DNA of 64,000 nt, taken from positions 230,137,943 through 230,201,942 of the forward strand of contig NC_084482.1 in NCBI RefSeq assembly GCF_030035675.1, in the 5' to 3' direction. Every line of letters begins with the position of its first letter. The stretch's first letter is position 1. Below, piece after piece: positions 53,932 through 64,000 of the stretch. This DNA is from Rhineura floridana. Its lineage: Eukaryota; Chordata; Lepidosauria; Squamata; Rhineuridae. The notes beneath the pieces are model-generated. The model saw only the letters and a list, made by a program, of their open reading frames with translations. It searched no databases and had not been told where the DNA came from. The position numbers were made by a program, and so were the translations under genes.

Positions 53932-53989
53932 CCCATCAATTAGGGGGTGAGGAAGGAGGACAATCCCTGCCAGACTTCAGGGCACTTCC
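53571..53989. other. Unassigned, with (GA)n microsatellite
   Basis: A (GA)n run fills about 53853-53929, with one GGG interruption near its start. The rest is unique sequence, perhaps intron of the MHC remnant. Confidence 0.5.
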
Positions 53990-54425
53990 TGTTGGAAGTG
54001 GGACAAGAGCATCTCCTGGTTTGTTCTTTTGTTTGTGCTCCAGAGGGGAGACAGAGCGAGGGTCCTCCAGATGGAGAGGCTGGATTACCTTTACCTGGGA
54101 TACTCTGACTGACTTCCTTCCGTCACTAGACTGTGACATCTTTAGAGAAGCTTACCTGCCCCTCCTCCTTCTGCCCTTTCCACTCCTTTGTCCTCCGGCT
54201 GCCCAGGAGAGAGGAGACATCCCTTTGTCTCTCTCTCTCCAAACATAGGGCTAACTCTGACACCTGGGAGTTATGCCTCTAACTTAGCTAGTTAGTTAGA
54301 ACTAGGTATGCCTTTCTATCTACTATGTATTTCTATAGATAAGTTTTTCTTATCTTACTAAGTCTCTAGCCTCAGTGATCTCAATGCAGGGTAAAAGCCA
54401 GCTTCTAAGGCAAACGCACACACTG
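53990..54425 (+). mobile_element. Copia LTR fragment
   Basis: TGTTGGAAGTGGGACAAGAG at the start; AGCTAGTTAGTTAGAACTAG, TATGTATTTCTATAGATAAG and CAATGCAGGGTAAAAGCC follow, matching the LTRs at 42.27 and 61.34-61.77 kb. It is cut at its end by an L2 piece. Fossil. Confidence 0.75.
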
Positions 54426-54486
54426 GCTTTAGGTCAAAACCAGCTCTTTGAAATGAGCCCGGAAACTAATTGGTAGCCAGTGCAGA
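54426..54486 (-). mobile_element. Short L2 fragment
   Basis: GAGCCCGGAAACTAATTGGT and AGCCAGTGCAG are the inverse of the L2 stretch encoding the LHWLPxxFRAxFKVLVL region. Confidence 0.55.
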
Positions 54487-54929
54487 GGTCCTGGCCCTCT
54501 CTTTGTTGGTCTGCACCTCACCTTTGGTCCAGCAGCTGTGGCTTGTGCAAAAGGCCACACTTTGCCTGCTGGCTGGAGCCACCAGCTGCAGACATGTCAT
54601 ACCATAGCTCCAAGAGCCACACCACTTGCTGTCAATCCATTACCAGCCCTGAGGGCCAAGTTCTCTTGGTGGCCCAGAAAGTCCTCAACAAGTTGGGACC
54701 TGGTTGCCCGAAGGTGTCCTTTTGTCCATATAACCAGATGTCCATCTGGAGACAAATGGGGGCAGGGCCTTTTCTGTTGTGGCACCTACCTGGTGGAAAC
54801 ATCCAACCACATGCCCAAAGTAAGGCTGAGTTCTTAGTGCCTGAATTTACACAACAACTTCATAAGCTCATCAAAACAAATCTGGATGAGGAAGGAGATC
54901 CTGGAAGACTAGGGATGCCATAATTATCA
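54487..54929 (+). other. Mostly unassigned; L2-like traces
   Basis: Near 54.76 kb one frame reads GRAFSVVAPTWWKHP, like the L2 motif RAFSVVAPTLWNSLP, so an L2 C-terminal piece on the plus strand is likely. The rest is not assigned. Confidence 0.35.
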
Positions 54930-55163
54930 CTCTTTTCAAGAAGGATGATAGAACAGATTGTGGGAACTACCAAGGCATCTCTCTTCTAGCCACTGCAGGT
55001 AAATTCCTTGCTAGGATCCTTGCAAATTGCCTCCTACCTATCTCAGAAGACATCCTCCCTGAATCCCAAAATGGTTTCCGCCCTTCCAGGGGGACAGTGG
55101 ACATGATCTTCACTGCACGACAGCTTCAAGAAAAATACAGGGAGCAAAACCGACCTCTGTATA
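54930..55163 (+). mobile_element. Non-LTR RT fragment of another clade
   Basis: The frame gives DCGNYQGISLLATAGKFLAR, ILANCLLPISEDILPESQNG and FRPSRGTVDMIFTARQLQEK, ending NRPLYM: RT fingers with the NYxGISLL and GFRPxRGTxDMIF motifs of a clade different from L2, CR1 and BovB. No stop in about 75 codons. It ends where a copia LTR starts. I cannot name the clade with confidence. Confidence 0.65.
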
Positions 55164-58100
55164 TGTTGAAATGTACGAGGTTCAACTCCAGCTTGGTGGG
55201 TTGAGGCTGCATGGGGTTAAAAGGATAGCTAGGGGGAGGCCTCTTGCTTGCTAGGCTATATCTGTCCTTTGATCCCTTCCTGCTGTCTCTTCCTTCCTGC
55301 CAGACTGATATGCAAAGGATGCTGATCCCAGTTCCTTCCCGCCTTCCCAGTTCTTCTTTCTCAAGAGGGGAGCAGACATCTTTGCTTTGTCTCTCCTCTC
55401 AAACAGCATGAGGGTGAGTACTGGGACCAGTGCTCGCTGCTCCAGCATAGGCAGTTAGCTAGATGCAAGGACTCTTTCCTATCAAACACGTATTTCCAGA
55501 ATAAAGTAGTTATTTCTTATTTTAAAGCTTAAAAGTCTCTGACTAATTTGCAGAGAAGGTAGAATCTTAGCAAAGATTCAAACACACCCACGTAAGCTTG
55601 CTCAATAATATCCATTCTGCAGCGCATCAATGACACTCTCCGAGAGGTTATGGCCCAGCCATGCAAATGAAGATTTGAGCAATTAATGAGCTTCTTCTGT
55701 GTTTCGAATCAAGGGAGCTAGTAGAGACCTTCAGAGTTTTTAGTCAGTGAACAGAGTTAAGCCTTTACTTAAGGATGGCTACCATGGCAGAGTGGCTCAG
55801 TCTCGACAGACTCGCCCTTGGAGAGTGGAAGCGGTGGTCATTCTGAATCAGAAATCACCTAAGACAACAAAAGCTGTTGGATGTGATCACAGGATTGGAA
55901 CCACCAGGAGATGCTTCTCCTCGGGAAGAACAAAGAGTTTGAAAGGAGAAAAACAAAAAGGTACAAGACCTTATTACTAAGTGCTGAACTAACTCCCAAA
56001 TCTCGTTGATCATGAACTGTAAGAATGCCAGAGAGATGTGGTCTACGCTGGAATCTAATAATCAGCCGAGAGGCCTAGCACATTTAAAGCAATGTTAAGA
56101 AGCCTCATTAACTTACAAATGAGGGATGATTCCTTTGAGGGACATTATTATTATTATTATTTATTAAATTTATATACCGCCCGACTAGCAATAGCTCTCT
56201 GGGAGGTGAACATAAAATAGCATAAAAATACAATGAATAACAAAATAATACTAAAATACAATCAACAATCCAATACAATAAACATTTTAAAAAGTAAATC
56301 AGTGTAACTTAAAATGCTTCAGAGAATAGGAAGGTTTTGACCTGGTGCCGGAAGGAGAGCAGAGTCAGCGCCAGGCGTACTTCCTCGGGGAGACTGTTCC
56401 ATAGTTCGGGGGCCACCACTGAGAAGGCCCTAGATCTTGTCATCACCCTCCGGGCCTCCCTGTGAGTTGGAACCCGGAGGAGGGCCTTCGTAGCAGAACG
56501 TAGTGTATGGGCCGGTTCATATCAGAAGAGGCGTTCCTGTGAGGTATCGTGGTCCCGCACCGTATAAGGCTTTATAGGTTAATACCAACACTTTGAATCT
56601 AGCCCGGAAACATATTGGCAACCAGTGCAAGCTGGCCAGAACAGGTGTTATATGCTCGGACCACTTGGTCCTTGTCAGCAATCTGGCCGCCGCATTTTGC
56701 ACTAGTTGTAGCTTCCAAACTGTCTTCAAAGGTAGCCCTACATAAAGCGCATTACAGTAATCCAAATGTGAGGTTACCAGAGCATGTACCACTGATGTAA
56801 GGTCCTCTTTACTCAAATAGGGACGTAGCTGGGCTACCAACCGAAGTTGGTAAAACACATTCCTAACCACCGAGGCTACTTGAGCCTCAAGTGAGAGGGA
56901 AGAGTCTAAAAAGACTCCCAGACTACGAACCCGGTCCTTTAGGGGAAGTGTAACCCCGTCCAGGACAGGGTATATATCCACCATCCGATCAGAGAACCCG
57001 TCCACCAACAGCATCTCAGTCTTGTCTGGATTGAGCTTCAGTTTGTTAACTCTCATCCAGTCTATTGTCACGGCCAGGCAACGGTTCAGCAAATCGACAG
57101 CCTCACCTGAAGAAGATGAATAGGAGAAGTAGAGCTGCGTGTCATCAGCATACTGATGACAACGCACTCCAAAACTCCTTGACCTCTCCCAATGGCTTCA
57201 TTTAGATATTAAAAGCAGGGGGCACAAAACTGACCCCTGCGGGACCCCATATTGGAGAGCCCGCGGTGTCGAGCAATGTTCCCCAAGCACTACCTTCTGG
57301 AGACAACCCGCCAAGTAGAAGCGGAACCACTGCCAAGCAGTACCTCCAACTCCCAACTCCGCGAGCCTCTCCAGAAGGATACCATGGTCGATGGTATCAA
57401 AAGCCGCTGAGAGATCAAGGAGAATCAACAGAGTTACACTCCCTCTGTCTCTTTCCCGACATAGGTCATCGTACAGGGCGACCAAGGCTGTCCCGGTGCC
57501 AAAACTGGGCCTAAAACCCGATTGAAATGGATCTAGATAATCAGTTTCATCCAATAGCGCCTGGAGCTGGCCAGCAACCACTTGTTCCAAGACCTTGCCC
57601 AGGAATGGAACATTCACCACTGGCCTATAGCTGTTAAAATTGTCTGGGTCCAAGGAAGGCTTTTTCAGGAGTGGTCTCACCACTGCCTCTTTCAGACAGC
57701 CCGGGACCACTCCCTCTCGTAAAGAGGCATTTATCACTTCCTTGGCCCAGCTACCTGTTCCATTCCTGCTAGTTTTTATCAGCCAGGAGGGGCAAGGATC
57801 CAGTACCGAAGTGGTTGCACATACCTGTCCAAGCACCTTGTCCACGTCCTCGAGTTGAACCAACTGAAGCTCATCCAACAAAACAGGACAAGACTGTGCT
57901 CCAGACATCTCACTAGGACATCTTACTAAATTCATGGTGTTAATGCAAGGGATAGAGGAAGCAAGCACAGTTTTGGATGGACCTGTTCAAATTGCTTTGT
58001 TTCTAGATTCTCTACCCAAAACAATGGAAACTTTTGTACTTATACTGCAACAACAAACAAAACTTTAAACGAGATTATCTCAGAAGTGAGAGAGCATTTG

Positions 58101-58215
58101 TCTCAGGAGGCAGCGAAGAAAAAGGACAGCGCATCCTCTTTCCTAAGCAAACAAGCTGGTAAACAAGCTTCTGGCCCACAGCCAGACAGATGCAGATTTG
58201 AGGAACAAAAATTTT
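55164..58215 (+). mobile_element. Ty1/copia fossil: 5' LTR, primer site, gag, split by L2
   Basis: LTR about 55164-55645 (TGTTGAAATG start), then GGTTATGGCCCAGC, close to the initiator-Met half-tRNA primer site. A gag-like frame follows (MATMAEWLSLDRLALGEWKR near 55.78 kb; LLDVITGLEPPG). The gag continues beyond an inserted L2, with PVQIALFLDSLPKTMETFVL at 57.98-58.06 kb and VREHLSQEAAKKKDSASSFL near 58.12 kb. No pol part or 3' LTR seen. Broken in several places. Confidence 0.78.
56140..57957 (-). mobile_element. L2 LINE nested in copia gag
   Basis: The 3' end with (ATT)n at 56145-56160 and GTATATAAATTTAAT-type sequence; minus-strand frames then give VLTYKALYGAGPRYL, LDYCNALYVGLPLKTVWKLQ, YADDTQLYFSYSSSSGEAVD, DLSAAFDTIDHGILLERLAE and PVVNVPFLGKVLEQVVAGQL to the linker LVQLEDVDKVLGQV. 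One frameshift near 57.18 kb. 5' truncated at about 57.96 kb. Same subfamily as 14.6-16.3 kb. Confidence 0.9.
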
Positions 58216-58231
58216 CCAAAGGTGTGAAAAC

Positions 58232-58420
58232 CAATGTTTTTAACTTTTTAAAAAAAAGTCTTGAAAGCTTTTAAAAAATGTTTTTAAAGATGTTTTGTTT
58301 TAATGTATTTTAAAGTCTGTTTTTATGATGTTTGAAGTGTTTTTAGTGCTTTTGTTTGCCGCCCTGGGCTCTTGTTGGAAGGAAGGGCGGGATATAAATC
58401 AAATAATAAATAAATAAATA
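58232..58420 (+). repeat. L2-type 3' tail
   Basis: TTAATGTATTTTAAAGTCTG, GCCGCCCTGGGCTCTTG, GAAGGGCGGGATATAAATCA and (AAAT)n, the same tail as at 23.73 and 32.3 kb. Confidence 0.6.
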
Positions 58421-59012
58421 TTTGCTAATGAAATGCCTGAGGTACGCTCATGTGCTATCTACTTTGTGGTTTTCCAGAAAGTCAAACATCAACAGTTTTC
58501 TGGGAACATTCTGTAACACACTCTGTACATGCACTCTGCAACATTTCCCCGTCATCTTACACATCATTCCCTTTGTCTCTGCAAGGTTCAGACCAAAGTT
58601 CTGAGGCTCATAGAATTTTAATTCCACAACAGGTAAAATAGTAAGGAGTCAGTATGTTTCCTAATTGCCCAGTAACAATCTAAAACCTGCTCCCACTTCC
58701 AAATGTCCTGCCTCAACAGCAAAACCACTAACAGGATTTTAAAATGTTTTAGAGTAATTTTTATTCATCTCCAAGTGTGGCTGAGCTTCATATACAGTCA
58801 GGCCCTTAATGGGGCCATGAGGGAGAAATGGTGAGGGGTCCCTCTGAGAAAGATGGGGGGGTTCAGAAAAGGAACTGGTTGTTGTGGTGGTGGGGATTCG
58901 GCAGGAGTTTTCGGGGTCTCTCTCTCCCTCCTTCATTGGAAGACTTTCCCTTCACTCCTCTCCCTCTCTCCCCTTCTGACCCCCTCCACAATCTTCTCTG
59001 TCCCCCTTTCAG
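58421..59012 (+). other. Probable MHC class II intron 2
   Basis: Unique sequence that becomes pyrimidine-rich and ends in the acceptor CCCCCTTTCAG at 59012. Confidence 0.45.
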
Positions 59013-59286
59013 TCCAGCCCAAGGTGGTGATCACCCCCACAGAGGATGACTCCCCATCACACAATGCTTTGCTGATTTGCACCATGGCTGGCTTTTACCC
59101 CACAAAGATTGAGATCAAGTGATTCAGAAACGGGAAGGAGGAGAGTGTGGACCACAGGCCCCACCCGGAATGGGGACTGGACCTTTCAGATCGAGGTGAT
59201 GCTGGAGACACAGCCAAAGTGTAGAGACGTCTATGCCTGCCAGGTGGAGCATGCGAGCTTTGAGAGCCCCATCACCGTGTAGTGGG
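59013..59286 (+). pseudogene. MHC class II beta-2 (Ig C1) exon, broken
   Basis: After the acceptor the frame reads [28 protein letters not shown], then TGA where the conserved Trp of IKWFRNGKEE stands, then FRNGKEES. After a frameshift comes [19 protein letters not shown], with the second disulphide Cys and the QVEH motif of class II beta chains; the first Cys is in ICTM. The exon ends TGGG|GTATGA. Size of about 274 bp equals the usual exon 3 (about 282 bp) less small gaps. In an intact gene this is the membrane-proximal immunoglobulin domain that contacts CD4. At least one stop, one frameshift and a TAG (GTG TAG TGG) show a pseudogene. Confidence 0.9.
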
Positions 59287-59401
59287 GTATGAGATTTGGG
59301 TTCCTCCCACACCTTCCCAGCCCTGGTCCGTCTCCCCAATCGCCTGCTGAAAAGGGGGAGCATCCTGGGACTGGTCCCAGGCCTGCCTCTTCTCCCTCTA
59401 G

Positions 59402-60191
59402 GCCTTTCCTGAGGCGCAGCCGATATCATAATGGCGTTGTATAAATCTATGGTGCGGCCGCATTTGGAATACTGTGTACAGTTCTGGTCGCCTCATCTCA
59501 AAAAGGATATTATAGAGTTGGAAAAGGTTCAGAAGAGGGCAACCAGAATGATCAAGGGGATGGAGCGACTCCCTTACGAGGAAAGGTTGCAGCATTTGGG
59601 GCTTTTTAGTTTAGAGAAAAGGCGGGTCAGAGGAGACATGATAGAAGTGTATAAAATGATGCATGGCCTTGAGAAAGTGGATAGAGAAAAGTTCTTCTCC
59701 CTCTCTCATAATACCAGAACTCGTGGACATTCCAAGAAGCTGAATGTTGGAAGATTCAGGACAGACAAAAGGAAGTACTTCTTTACTCAGCGCATAGTTA
59801 AACTATGGAATTTGCTCCCACAAGATGCAGTAATGGCCACCAGCTTGGACGGCTTTAAAAGAAGATTAGACCAATTCATGGAGGACAGGGCTATCAATGG
59901 CTACTAGCTGTGATGGCTGTGCTCTGCCACCCTAGTCAGAGGCAGCATGCTTCTGAAACCCAGTTGCCGGAAGCCTCAGGAGGGGAGAGTGTTCTTGCAC
60001 TCGGGTCCTGCTTGCGGGCTTCCCCCAGGCACCTGGTTGGCCACTGTGAGAACAGGATGCTGGACTAGATGGGCCACTGGCCTGATCCAGCAGGCTCTTC
60101 TTATGTTCTTATGTTCTTAAGATGTGGATGGGGATTGTGGGGCTGGTCTTTGTGGCACCTGGACTCTTCCTCTGCATGAAGAACAAGAAAG
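59402..60191 (+). pseudogene. MHC class II beta transmembrane exon, split by CR1
   Basis: Left part at about 59402-59422, after an acceptor CCCTCTAG. Right part at 60119-60191 encodes KMWMGIVGLVFVAPGLFLCM then KNKK, and ends at donor AAAG|GTGATG. In class II beta genes the connecting peptide, membrane helix (usually KMLxGxGGFVLGLxFLxxGL) and positively charged anchor share one exon, as here. The space between is filled by a CR1. The helix itself is uninterrupted. Confidence 0.78.
59423..60118 (+). mobile_element. CR1 inserted in MHC transmembrane exon
   Basis: Frame DIIMALYKSMVRPHLEYCVQ, FWSPHLKKDIIELEKVQKRA, LPYEERLQHLGLFSLEKRRV, FSLSHNTRTRGHSKKLNVG and RRLDQFMEDRAINGY, stop at 59905, then a 3' UTR and the end TTATGTTCTTATGTTCTTA. 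The frame is open throughout, with few changes from the copy at 26.81-27.36 kb, so it is a recent insertion of an active or recently active subfamily. Confidence 0.92.
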
Positions 60192-60440
60192 GTGATGGGG
60201 CAGTGCCAGGGGAGGTGGAGGGTGTGGTGGGGAATTGGACCTGCCCAGAGACTCTCCTCCTCTCCCTGGCAGACGCTCTGAGGGCCCCACTTTGAGAGAG
60301 AGGGCCCAGTGTCCCGGAGGGAGATGCCATTGCACTTTGGAACATTTAGGGGGCTAAATTGTCCCCAGACTAGAAATATACGCCTCACACCTTGCTTCTC
60401 GCACTTTGTAGGAATGTTGTTGTTGTATTTGGAAATAAAA
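60192..60440 (+). pseudogene. MHC class II beta 3' end and poly(A) signal
   Basis: A possible cytoplasmic exon starts after CTCTCCCTGGCAG (60273), reading a few codons such as ALRAP before a stop; the assignment is weak. An AATAAA at 60434-60439 stands at a plausible distance for the end of the gene. Confidence 0.4.
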
Positions 60441-61257
60441 GGTGTTTGATATAAATGTAATATCGGTTTATTTCCTTATGACCTGCTTTTAACCTTCCAG
60501 TGGCTCTGATAATAAAAGCCTATTCAAACTGGATTATGCCTTTCCGATCATATATTTTATGCATAGTTGCTGTAATGGCCCATATACTGTTGCCATCCTG
60601 TATTACAAAGACATTCCTTCTTACTTGCTATCTTAAAGAAGCTATATAATCTTTGTCTTTTCAATAAACCGGGTTTCCATTCCCGAAGGCATCTTGCTTG
60701 AAGGTATTGGGTCCCCTTTGCAAAGGTAATCTTGTGTTGTGTTGTATAATTCTTATCCTCTGGTAGTGGATAATTGCGCACCTTCCCGGGTGTACGTGAG
60801 CTGAGAAGGCAGTGACGGCTTGCGTGTTGGGTTTGGACCTAACATTGTCATCTGCTTTGGGGAACTGGGAACCCTTTCTTTAAAAGAGCATTTTACCCAG
60901 ACTTTTTTGTTTGCTCCTTTGTGGGTGGTGCTGAACAGGTCCATGGGTCACCCATGGAGGGGATTCCATCATCCTTAATGCACATTTGAGCAGGAAGAAA
61001 TTGCACTGATGAAGAATCCCATGTGAGGGAAGGCCCCCCACACCTTAAACAAACATCCAGGCTGGGCCTCTCAGACTTATAAAAAACTCCTCCTTATAAC
61101 TAGTGATATCAACCACCTCCCAATATTCAAATCGGGGGGGGGGTCCCAGATGAAGAGGCTCCATTTGGAACCCAGAGCTCTGCTGCACAGAGAACAGAAG
61201 ACCACTGCTGTTGTTTGTTTCTGTGCCAAAAAAGGCACCCAAGGCGGCTCACAAAGG
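60441..61257 (+). other. Unassigned, LTR-like stretch
   Basis: TCAATAAACCGGGTTTCC near 60.66 kb and a later CCTAACA look like the R/U5 part of an LTR, but no start, second copy or primer site was found. Confidence 0.3.
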
Positions 61258-61335
61258 GTGGCAAAGTGGAACACAGTCGTATGCTGAGTCAGACCATTGG
61301 TCAATTCAGCTCAATACTGTCCGCACTGACTGGCA
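61258..61335 (-). mobile_element. CR1-like 3' UTR piece
   Basis: CGTATGCTGAGTCAGACCAT and TGGTCAATTCAGCTCAATAC are a pattern common at inverted LINE/SINE 3' ends in reptiles; it stops at the copia LTR. Confidence 0.4.
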
Positions 61336-63220
61336 TGTTGCGCTGTGTGTAGTTGTGCTGCTTAATTTCATTTAAAAGCAGCACCACAGCAAGCAGAGAG
61401 TAACAGCAGATGTTGAAATGCGAGTGTGCCAGCGCGTGCGTGCGTTTGCCTAAGAGAGCAGGCTTTTACCCTGCATCAGCTTCACTGAGATTGGAGAGTT
61501 AGTAAAATAAGAAAAGCTACTTTATTTATAGAAATACATAGTAGATAGAAAAGGCATATCTAGTTCTAACTAACCAACTTAGTTGGAGGCATAATGCCCA
61601 GGTGTGGGAGTTAGCCCCATGCTTGGAGAGAGACAAAGGGATGTCTCCTGTCTCCCAGACAGTCGGAGGACAAAGGAGTGGAAAGGGCGGAAGGAGGAGG
61701 GGCAGGTAAGCTTCCCTTCTGGAGCACAAACAAAAGAACAGACCAGGAGTTGCTCTGGCCCCACTTCCAACACCCCTTCTCAACGAGCGTTTGGTTCAGC
61801 CCACGAGGTTCATCTTGTCTCGCAGTTTGCAATGTCTGACTTTGCCCAGCGCCTTCGTGAGAGCGTCTGCAGTTATGTCTTCTGTTGGACAATGCTCCAC
61901 CTTGAGTAGTCCTCTGCGGTAGGTATCTCTAATGAAATGGTGCTTCACGTCTATGTGCTTGGCCTGTGAACTCACCCCTTCTGACTCCATGAGTCTGATG
62001 CATGCTTGGTTGTCCTCATGCATCACAACAGGCCCAGGTATAGAGATGCCTAAATCTTTGAACAGTTCAAGCAGCCACATCAGTTGTCTGCTTGCTTCAG
62101 AAGCTGACACATACTCTGCTTCTGTGGGAGAGAGTGCTACAGTCTCGATCTGTAGTGACTTCAGCCCAATCAGCATCTGCATATCCCTCTAGCCTGGGAT
62201 CTCGGGTGGCTGACAACTTTAGTTTCATTGCTGCAGTGCCCTTTAGACATCTCACCACTCTCTTTATTTATTCCCAGGCCTTTTTGGTTGGCGAGCTGGT
62301 TTTCCTGCACAAGTATCCCACTGCTAACACCAGAAGGATCCATCACCCTCTCTTTCAATTTGCATTCCAAGGTAGTGAGTGACATCACCCAGGCACTTCA
62401 CTTCAAACTCCTTGTTGAGATGATTTACTACCTGTTGCTTGTCCATTGGATTTTGATAAGCCAACAGCAGATCATCAACATAAATCAGTAAGTAAGTCCA
62501 TCTATTGTCTCTGGCTCTGGAAGTTCATCTCTTATGCGGTAAGCAAGTCTCTCTGATAGTACACCTCTGTTGGTGAGTTCAGAGCATCTGGGTGCTGGCG
62601 CTTTGGCTGCCCCTTCTGGCTCTGTTGCCTCTTCTGGCTCAGCTTCTTCCATTTTGCTGTCATCTGTTTGGTGTGGCACCTCTTCTGGTCGGTGTGTGCA
62701 CTTTTTTTCATCAAAATGGACAGCTCTGCATCCTTCAACTTTGCCAGTTTTGGAATCTATGACTCTGTATCCCTTCTGCATTGGAAAATACCCAATGAGT
62801 ATTACTTCCTTGGCAGTGTTGTCAAGTTTGGATCCCTTTTGTTTTGGAATGTGCACAAAGGCCTTGCACCCAAATACACAAAGGTGAGACATACTTGGTA
62901 TCCTACCATGTCACAGTTTAAATGGCGGTTCTGCAGGTAAATAGCAATAGCCACAGCTTCTCCCCAGTACTCATTTGGTAACTGTGCATCATCCAACAAG
63001 GAACGAACCATTTGTCCAAGAGTCCTGTTCATTCTCTCCACAACCCCATTCTGCTCTGGGTTGAAGACAACTGTAGTCTGGTGCTCTATGCCTTCCTCAT
63101 GGAGAAAGCCTTGCATAGCCATAGACACATGTTCCCCTCCATTATCAGATCTTATGATCTGTGGCTTTCTGTCAAATTTGTTGGACACAATCCTAACAGA
63201 GTCCTTCAGTTTTTGAAATA
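61336..63220 (-). mobile_element. Ty1/copia fossil: integrase to 3' LTR
   Basis: Minus-strand order: integrase (IIRSDNGGEHVSMAMQGFLH, NPEQNGVVERMNRTLGQMV), a post-integrase piece (CVFGCKAFVHIPKQKGSK), the end of RT (LLIYVDDLLLAYQNP), RNase H (TVALSPTEAEYVSASEASRQ, DNQACIRLMES, HIDVKHHFIRD), a purine tract GAGAAGGGG, then the 3' LTR (61772 down to 61336; TGTTGGAAGTGG to GCGCAACA). The 5' end abuts zinc-finger sequence. Broken, with several breaks; its pol is of a different family from the copia at 49.3 kb. Confidence 0.88.

Positions 63221-64000
<780 letters not shown>

Noticed and set aside
53697-54248. Poly-(Arg-Glu) and Leu-Ser frames
   Set aside because: Translations of a (GA)n microsatellite.
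49059-59012. MHC class II beta-1 exon
   Set aside because: I looked for the expected motifs (RFxxRxIYNxQE, YWNSQ, CRHNY) and found none.

Overview
The window looks like nuclear DNA of a squamate reptile, most likely a lizard; I cannot name the species. The grounds are the repeat mixture: RTE/BovB, L2 and CR1 LINEs, Ty1/copia and Gypsy-like LTR elements, and hAT-type MITEs, sitting among KRAB zinc-finger and MHC class II gene remnants. I see no intact host gene; nearly everything is a repeat or a broken gene piece.

Layout. 0-7.5 kb: L2 copies on both strands, then BovB, with one BovB split by an LTR element that itself carries a hAT MITE. 7.5-10.1 kb (minus strand): 5' part of a KRAB zinc-finger gene, with a KRAB-A exon near 8.1 kb and a GC-rich first exon near 9.8 kb; an old CR1-like LINE lies in the intron. 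10.1-19.3 kb: CR1 end, transposon ends, two large antisense L2 copies, a copia 5' LTR and a Gypsy-like LTR plus gag start. 19.4-21.2 kb: a second copy of the GC-rich first exon and a KRAB-B-type exon. 22.5-24.8 kb: a BovB chimera, then a 1.84-kb hAT-type element with a perfect 8-bp target duplication. 25.2-28.6 kb: BovB/L2 chimera joined to a CR1 that is split by a second CR1 on the other strand. 32.5-41.7 kb: a KRAB zinc-finger pseudogene on the plus strand, with its first exon at 33.2 kb, an inverted copy of the same intron, a near-full antisense BovB, and a nine-finger exon at 39.7-40.6 kb split by a CR1.

42-48.7 kb: copia LTR remains, an L2 with endonuclease and RT, and BovB pieces. 48.8-60.4 kb: remains of what may be one MHC class II beta gene on the plus strand. 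An X-Y promoter motif and a signal-peptide exon lie at 48.8-49.06 kb; the Ig (beta-2) exon is at 59.0 kb; the transmembrane exon, split by a CR1, is at 59.4-60.2 kb; a polyadenylation signal is at 60.43 kb. No beta-1 exon was found. Between them lie a 3.45-kb copia element with matching ends, a second copia element split by an L2, and other LTR pieces. 61.3-64 kb: a third copia fossil on the minus strand abutting a degenerate zinc-finger array that runs off the window.

The most notable feature is that several junctions between unrelated elements recur at two or three places: BovB to a short common tail to L2, BovB to a copia LTR, L2 to CR1, and a 150-bp unit in front of BovB. Together with an inverted duplication of the KRAB gene 5' region, this points to repeated local duplication, spread of composite repeats, or both. 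All readings are by eye, so element edges are approximate to about 10-30 bp unless a target duplication or splice site fixes them.
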